Below, piece by piece: positions 6,286-9,281 of a DNA stretch of 9,281 nt. The position numbers and the translations under genes are program-made. The notes below the pieces were generated by a model. The model was not told the origin of the DNA. It made no database searches and saw only the letters and a list, made by a program, of their open reading frames with translations. The first letter of the stretch is position 1, and every line of letters begins with the position of its first letter. This DNA is from DASQDT01 sp036380435. Its GTDB lineage: Bacteria; Acidobacteriota; Blastocatellia; Pyrinomonadales; Pyrinomonadaceae. The stretch lies in assembly GCA_036380435.1 (NCBI GenBank), contig DASVES010000003.1, positions 1 to 9,281 of the forward strand, written 5' to 3'.

Positions 6286-7126
6286 GGACGAAACGGAACT
6301 GTCGGCGGCCGGCTTCTCATGGCGCGAGTCCGGCGCGGTGCGCGCCCTCACGTGCGAGCCGCTCCGGCGCGACGGCTTCACCAACGCCTTCTCGACCCGC
6401 ACCGGCGGCGTCAGCCCCATGCCCGAGGCCGCGCTCAACCTCGCCGGCTTCAACGACGACGCGGCGGAGAACATCCACGAGAACCGCCGCCGCTTCCTCT
6501 CGCTGCTCGGCGGCGGCGGCGACTGGTCGCTCGCCGCCTGCTGGCAGGTGCATGGCTCAGACGTGCGCGTCGTGCGGGAAGAGTCAGAGGCGCGCTCGCT
6601 CGCCGGCGCCGAGGAAGCACGCTGCGACGCGCTCGTCACGGGCGTCCCGCGCGTGCTGCTCGGCGTCAAGACGGCCGACTGCGTCCCCGTCCTCCTCGGC
6701 GACGCGCGCACCGGCGCGTGCGCGGCCGTCCACGCGGGCTGGCGAGGGACGCTTGCCGAGATCGTCGGTCGCGCTCTCGAACGACTGTCGGCCGAGTACG
6801 GCACGCTCCCCGCGGACGTGCGCGCCGCCATCGGCCCGGCCGCGCGCGGCTGCTGCTATGAGGTGGGCCGCGAAGTCATCGACGCCTTCCACGAAAAATT
6901 CCCGCGCGCCGGCGAGTGGTTCAAAGAGACGCGCGAGGGCCACGCGCTCGTCGATCTTCAAAGAGCCAACCTCGAACAACTCGTCGCAGCGGGAGTCCCC
7001 GAAGGGCGCGTCCACACGCTCCCGCTCTGCACCATGTGCCGCACCGACCTCTTCTTCTCCTACCGGCGCGAGAAAAAACTCCACGGGCGGACGGGGCGAC
7101 TGCTCTCCGTCATCGGACGAGGGTGA
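6272..7126 (+). CDS. pgeF: Peptidoglycan editing factor PgeF (YfiH/YlmD, LACC1 family)
   Basis: The product (284 aa from this start) belongs to the YfiH/LACC1 family, annotated as polyphenol oxidase/laccase-domain or purine-nucleoside-processing enzyme. In E. coli the family member is PgeF, which removes mis-incorporated L-Ser from UDP-MurNAc precursors. Motifs, numbered from this start: DGFTNAFSTRTGG (about 34-46), CWQVHGSDV with His94, KTADCVPVLL with Cys137, HAGWRGT with His154, and IGPAARGCCYEVG. The His/Cys/His set is the metal site. Near the C-terminus CTMCRTDLFFSYRREK is typical. In-frame ATGs at 6260, 6266 and 6272 are equally close and none has a Shine-Dalgarno site; GTG at 6338 would remove the conserved-looking GFSWRE segment. 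A frame open from 6194 adds only Arg-rich antisense-of-acpS residues. A peptidoglycan quality-control role would fit the nearby PBP. Confidence 0.9.
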   Translation: METITDETELSAAGFSWRESGAVRALTCEPLRRDGFTNAFSTRTGGVSPMPEAALNLAGFNDDAAENIHENRRRFLSLLGGGGDWSLAACWQVHGSDVRVVREESEARSLAGAEEARCDALVTGVPRVLLGVKTADCVPVLLGDARTGACAAVHAGWRGTLAEIVGRALERLSAEYGTLPADVRAAIGPAARGCCYEVGREVIDAFHEKFPRAGEWFKETREGHALVDLQRANLEQLVAAGVPEGRVHTLPLCTMCRTDLFFSYRREKKLHGRTGRLLSVIGRG

Positions 7127-7146
7127 TTGACTGCGCGTTGGGCGGT

Positions 7147-7235
7147 CAGTACCGCGAGCGGTAGCGAGCGGGTCTGGATGCGCGATACGGGTCGCTCATC
7201 ATAGGCATACCCGCTCGCTACCGCTCGCGGTACTG
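7147..7235. repeat. Inverted repeat with perfect 27-nt arms (CAGTACCGCGAGCGG family)
   Basis: Bases 7147-7173 are the exact reverse complement of 7209-7235, with a 35-nt centre. Each arm contains its own small hairpin, TACCG-CGAG-CGGTA, and ends in AGCGAGCGGGT. A third, partial copy (CAGTACCGCGAGCGG, then AAGC) starts at 9259. The element sits between the convergent pgeF and DsbD-like genes. There is no T-run, so intrinsic termination is uncertain; it could still shape 3' ends. The remaining bases up to 7291 carry only short degenerate GATGAGTC repeats. Confidence 0.85.
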
Positions 7236-7291
7236 TGCCTGCCGACTCCACTCGTTGAGTCGATGAGTCAATGAACAGATGAGTCGATCAC

Positions 7292-7894
7292 TCACCTGCG
7301 TCGGCCGCGGCCGAAGATGTGGCCGTTGACGCGCTGAACTTCTTCGTCGGCGCCAGCCACGTCGAGCGAGAGCGTGATGTCGCGCTCGGCGGGCCGGAAG
7401 CAAGTCTCGTCCGAGCAGGCTTGATAGGCGACGACGACGCGCATCCGTAGTTTGTCCTGCTTGAAACCGGCGGGCACGGTCACGTCGAAGCGCATGGCGG
7501 GCGCGCCCTCGAAGACGGGCAGGCGCTCGTCCGGCGCAAACCCGAAGCTGCGGACGTTGGCGCGCGGATACCTGACGGGGCCGACCCTCACCCCGCGCGG
7601 GGGGAAGACCCTGACGGATGTCGGGATCATGAACTTGTTCGTCGGCCGGTTCGAGTTGATGTGATAGCCGTCCGGGATGCGCAGAATGACGGCCCCCTGC
7701 AAGACGCTGCCGGGCTGCGCCTTGTTCACCGAGAAGAGACCGCTCACGTCGATGCCGGGTTGCGCGGGCGTGGCCGCCGCGGTGTAGGCGCGCGTCGGCG
7801 GCGCGGGAGTAGTGGTGACTGGCGGCGCGGCCTGAATCGTCGCGCCCAGCAAAAGGATGATGCTTGCCTGAATGGCGAATAATTGTCTTCTCAT
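7292..7894 (-). CDS. Periplasmic DsbD N-terminal (alpha) domain protein, stand-alone
   Basis: The 200-aa product starts with a signal peptide (MRRQLFAIQASIILLLGATIQAA, cleavage near residue 22) followed by a Pro/Thr/Ala-rich linker (about 24-46). Residues 48-182 resemble the immunoglobulin-like DsbD alpha domain: FSVNKAQPGSVLQGAVILRIPDG, a GYHINSNRP turn, and VAYQACSDETCFRPAERDITL. Cys160 and Cys165 match the redox cysteine pair of that domain (Cys103/Cys109 in E. coli DsbD). In DsbD this domain receives electrons from the beta membrane domain and reduces DsbC or cytochrome-maturation partners. Here the beta and gamma domains are absent, so it needs a partner in trans or has a different function (inference). 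The C-terminus is Arg-rich (GRGRRR). A GAGAGA site lies before the ATG, and a weak -10 TAGAAT (7925-7930) lies 31 nt upstream of the start. Confidence 0.83.
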   Translation of the reverse strand: MRRQLFAIQASIILLLGATIQAAPPVTTTPAPPTRAYTAAATPAQPGIDVSGLFSVNKAQPGSVLQGAVILRIPDGYHINSNRPTNKFMIPTSVRVFPPRGVRVGPVRYPRANVRSFGFAPDERLPVFEGAPAMRFDVTVPAGFKQDKLRMRVVVAYQACSDETCFRPAERDITLSLDVAGADEEVQRVNGHIFGRGRRR

Positions 7895-7924
7895 GTTTCT
7901 CTCATCTGTCGGAAGTTTTCGTCA

Positions 7925-7951
7925 ATTCTAACCGCGCGCGCCGGAAAACAA
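7925..7951 (-). promoter_or_regulatory. Weak candidate promoter of the DsbD-like gene
   Basis: On the minus strand TAGAAT (7930-7925) matches five of six -10 bases. The best -35 is TTGTTT (7951-7946), at a short 15-nt spacing. Transcription would begin near 7918 and leave a leader of about 24 nt. The call rests mostly on the -10 and on the terminator just upstream. Confidence 0.28.
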
Positions 7952-7977
7952 AAACCGAAGCGCGTCGCGCGGCGGTT
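7945..7977 (-). terminator. Probable intrinsic terminator after rlmN
   Basis: On the minus strand the bases fold as AACCG-CC-GCGC-GAC-GCGC-TT-CGGTT: two stem blocks separated by a 2x2 internal mismatch, followed by TTTGTTTT. It lies 59 nt after the rlmN stop and would separate rlmN from the DsbD-like gene. Confidence 0.45.
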
Positions 7978-8035
7978 GTAGTGATGCGCGTGGGGCGTTG
8001 GAGAGTTCGCCGCCGAAGGTGCGCGGCCGAACAAG

Positions 8036-9127
8036 TCAGGAGAGTTGGACGAGGAGTGGGGCGGCGTCGCGGCGCGCGGCGAGCTGGCCGCAGGCGGCGT
8101 AGATGTCGCGGCCGCGGGGCCGTCGGACGAATGTATCGACGCCCTTCGATGCGAGAATCGCGCGGAATCGCTCGACGCGCTCTTCCGAAGAGGGCCGGTA
8201 GGGCAGTGGGTCGGCCGGGTTGTGGGGGATGAGGTTGACCTTCACGCGCTGGAGGCCGTGACGGTTGAGGAGGTTGGCGAGCTGGCGCGCGTGCTCGTCT
8301 GAGTCGTTCACGCCGTCGAGCATCACGTACTCGAAAGTGAATCGTTCGCCCGGCCGCAGAGACCTCTCAAACACCCGGCACGCGGCGAGCAGTTCGGCAA
8401 TCGGCCACTTCTTGTTGATGGGCATCAGCTCGTCGCGCAGCTCGTCGTTGGGCGCGGCGAGCGAGATGGCGAGGTGCGGGCGCGCCGAGCGTTCGGCGAG
8501 TTCGAGTATGCGCGGGACGATGCCGGCCGTGGAGACCGTGACGCGGTTCGGGACGATGTGCAGCCCCGTGGGGTCGGCCATGACGCCGAGCGCCTGCATC
8601 AGAGGTTCGTAGGCGAGGAACGGCTCGCCGGCTCCCATCGCGACGAGGTTCGTGCCGCGCGGCGTGCGCGTGCCCACGCCGTAGGCGTCGTTTAAGGCGA
8701 CGACGATCTGCTCGACCATCTCGCCGGCCGTGAGCGTGCGCAGCAGGCCGAGCTTGGCCGTCAGGCAGAAGCTACACTGGAGCGGGCAGCCCGACTGCGA
8801 GGAGAAGCAGATGGTGTCGCGTCGCTCCTCGGGGATGAAGACGGCCTCGACGGGCAGGCCGTCGTGCGTCTTCAAAAGGTAGCGGCGCGTGCCGTCCTGC
8901 GCGAGGTAGCGCGACTCGACCGTCAGGGTCGAAGCGGTCGCGCGCTCCGCGAGCTTCGTGCGAAACTCTCTCGGCAGGTCGGTCATCTCGTCGAAGGCGC
9001 GCAGGCGACGGCGCTGGAGCGCCGCGAAGATTTGCCGGCCGCGATACTTCGGCTCGCCCAACTCCTCGACGAAAGACTCAAGCTCCGAGCGCGTCAGCCC
9101 CGTCAGATGTATCCGCTCTTGTTCCAC
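8036..9127 (-). CDS. rlmN: 23S rRNA (adenine2503-C2)-methyltransferase, RlmN-type radical SAM
   Basis: The 363-aa cytoplasmic enzyme methylates C2 of A2503 in 23S rRNA (and, in E. coli, A37 of some tRNAs). The radical-SAM cluster motif is C114-PLQ-C118-SF-C121. Cys107 in TICFSSQSGC corresponds to the E. coli general-base cysteine (Cys118) by its seven-residue spacing. Cys346 in DIYAACGQLA corresponds to the methyl-carrying cysteine (Cys355). The N-terminal region has GEPKYRGRQIF (24-34) and FDEMTDLP (45-52), and the later part has HLAISLAAPNDELRDELMPIN and VNLIPHNP. The GEP motif region is unusual: AMGAGEPFLAY (163-173), where MGMGEPL is usual. GTG at 9127 is the start because an in-frame TAA lies two codons upstream; no Shine-Dalgarno site is seen. 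It is probably transcribed alone, ending at the hairpin at 7945-7977. Confidence 0.93.
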   Translation of the reverse strand: MEQERIHLTGLTRSELESFVEELGEPKYRGRQIFAALQRRRLRAFDEMTDLPREFRTKLAERATASTLTVESRYLAQDGTRRYLLKTHDGLPVEAVFIPEERRDTICFSSQSGCPLQCSFCLTAKLGLLRTLTAGEMVEQIVVALNDAYGVGTRTPRGTNLVAMGAGEPFLAYEPLMQALGVMADPTGLHIVPNRVTVSTAGIVPRILELAERSARPHLAISLAAPNDELRDELMPINKKWPIAELLAACRVFERSLRPGERFTFEYVMLDGVNDSDEHARQLANLLNRHGLQRVKVNLIPHNPADPLPYRPSSEERVERFRAILASKGVDTFVRRPRGRDIYAACGQLAARRDAAPLLVQLS

Positions 9128-9258
9128 GAGTTATAGTTTACAACGCGCCGGGCACGCGGGCACACCCGGGCGCGCGCACGGCCGTGTGATTGATTGTGTG
9201 TGAGGGACGGCGCGCGGGTGTTATATTGCGCCTCCAGCGTGAGTATCATCTGCTGTAA
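9128..9258. other. Region upstream of rlmN
   Basis: The stretch should contain the rlmN promoter on the minus strand. TATAAC occurs on that strand at 9225-9220, but I found no matching -35 at proper spacing. A GC-rich segment (9143-9178, with CCGGG/CCCGG arms) and a TG-rich run (9184-9202) are also present. No coding frame is convincing. Confidence 0.3.
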
Positions 9259-9281
9259 CAGTACCGCGAGCGGAAGCCTCG
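9259..9281 (+). repeat. Partial third copy of the CAGTACCGCGAGCGG repeat at window edge
   Basis: The first 15 bases match the arms at 7147-7161 and 7235-7221 exactly. A substitution (A for T) follows, then AGC, then the sequence diverges and runs off the window. A partner arm may lie beyond the edge. Confidence 0.65.

Noticed and set aside
6286..6831. N-terminal extension of acpS (open minus-strand frame giving a 309-aa protein)
   Set aside because: The added residues are Ser/Arg/Pro-rich, show no domain and are the antisense of the well-supported pgeF. AcpS families begin at the IGID strand.
5938..6861. 307-codon plus-strand frame across acpS and pgeF
   Set aside because: It is an Arg-rich shadow of two recognised genes in other frames.
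7236..7291. Tandem repeat or operator from GATGAGTC motifs
   Set aside because: Only two exact 8-mers and degenerate relatives occur in a short spacer between convergent genes, which is not enough to claim a site.

Overview
This GC-rich window holds mostly housekeeping genes of a Gram-negative-type bacterium. The envelope proteins (signal peptides, a TonB C-terminal domain, a bifunctional class A PBP, a DsbD alpha domain) indicate a periplasm. The wording of the TPR proteins (such as IWLGRRTAY...GRFEEA), the TPR-plus-TonB architecture and the short palindromic repeats between genes suggest Acidobacteriota, perhaps Blastocatellia/Pyrinomonadaceae. That placement is my recognition and was not tested by any search.

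Layout. (1) Positions 1-2379, minus strand: a compact operon DUF72 -> TPR/TonB-C protein -> TPR protein, the last cut by the left edge. Gaps are 10-12 nt, and both downstream Shine-Dalgarno sites overlap the stop codon of the gene before. (2) Positions 2380-2748: a divergent intergenic region. (3) Positions 2749-5619, plus strand: a previously unlisted 56-codon secreted-type small ORF, then a bifunctional class A PBP with an apparent UB2H-like region. (4) Positions 5620-5901: a composite palindrome of about 210 bp built from four related heads, two in each orientation. Its core is a 33-bp hairpin with a T-tract, the likely PBP terminator. (5) acpS (minus) and pgeF (plus) lie head to head with overlapping 5' coding ends. 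(6) Positions 7147-7235: a second palindrome with perfect 27-nt arms, unrelated to the first; part of one arm recurs at the right edge (9259-9281). (7) Positions 7292-9127, minus strand: rlmN, a probable terminator, then a stand-alone DsbD N-terminal-domain protein.

Functional picture: the genes serve peptidoglycan synthesis (PBP), peptidoglycan precursor quality control (PgeF), lipid/ACP maturation (AcpS), rRNA methylation (RlmN) and periplasmic redox or envelope functions (DsbD alpha, TPR/TonB). They look like neighbours more than one dedicated pathway. I found no phage, defence, CRISPR, tRNA or rRNA genes. The least explained items are the two repeat families, the 56-aa ORF, the acpS/pgeF 5' overlap and the altered MGAGEP motif of RlmN.
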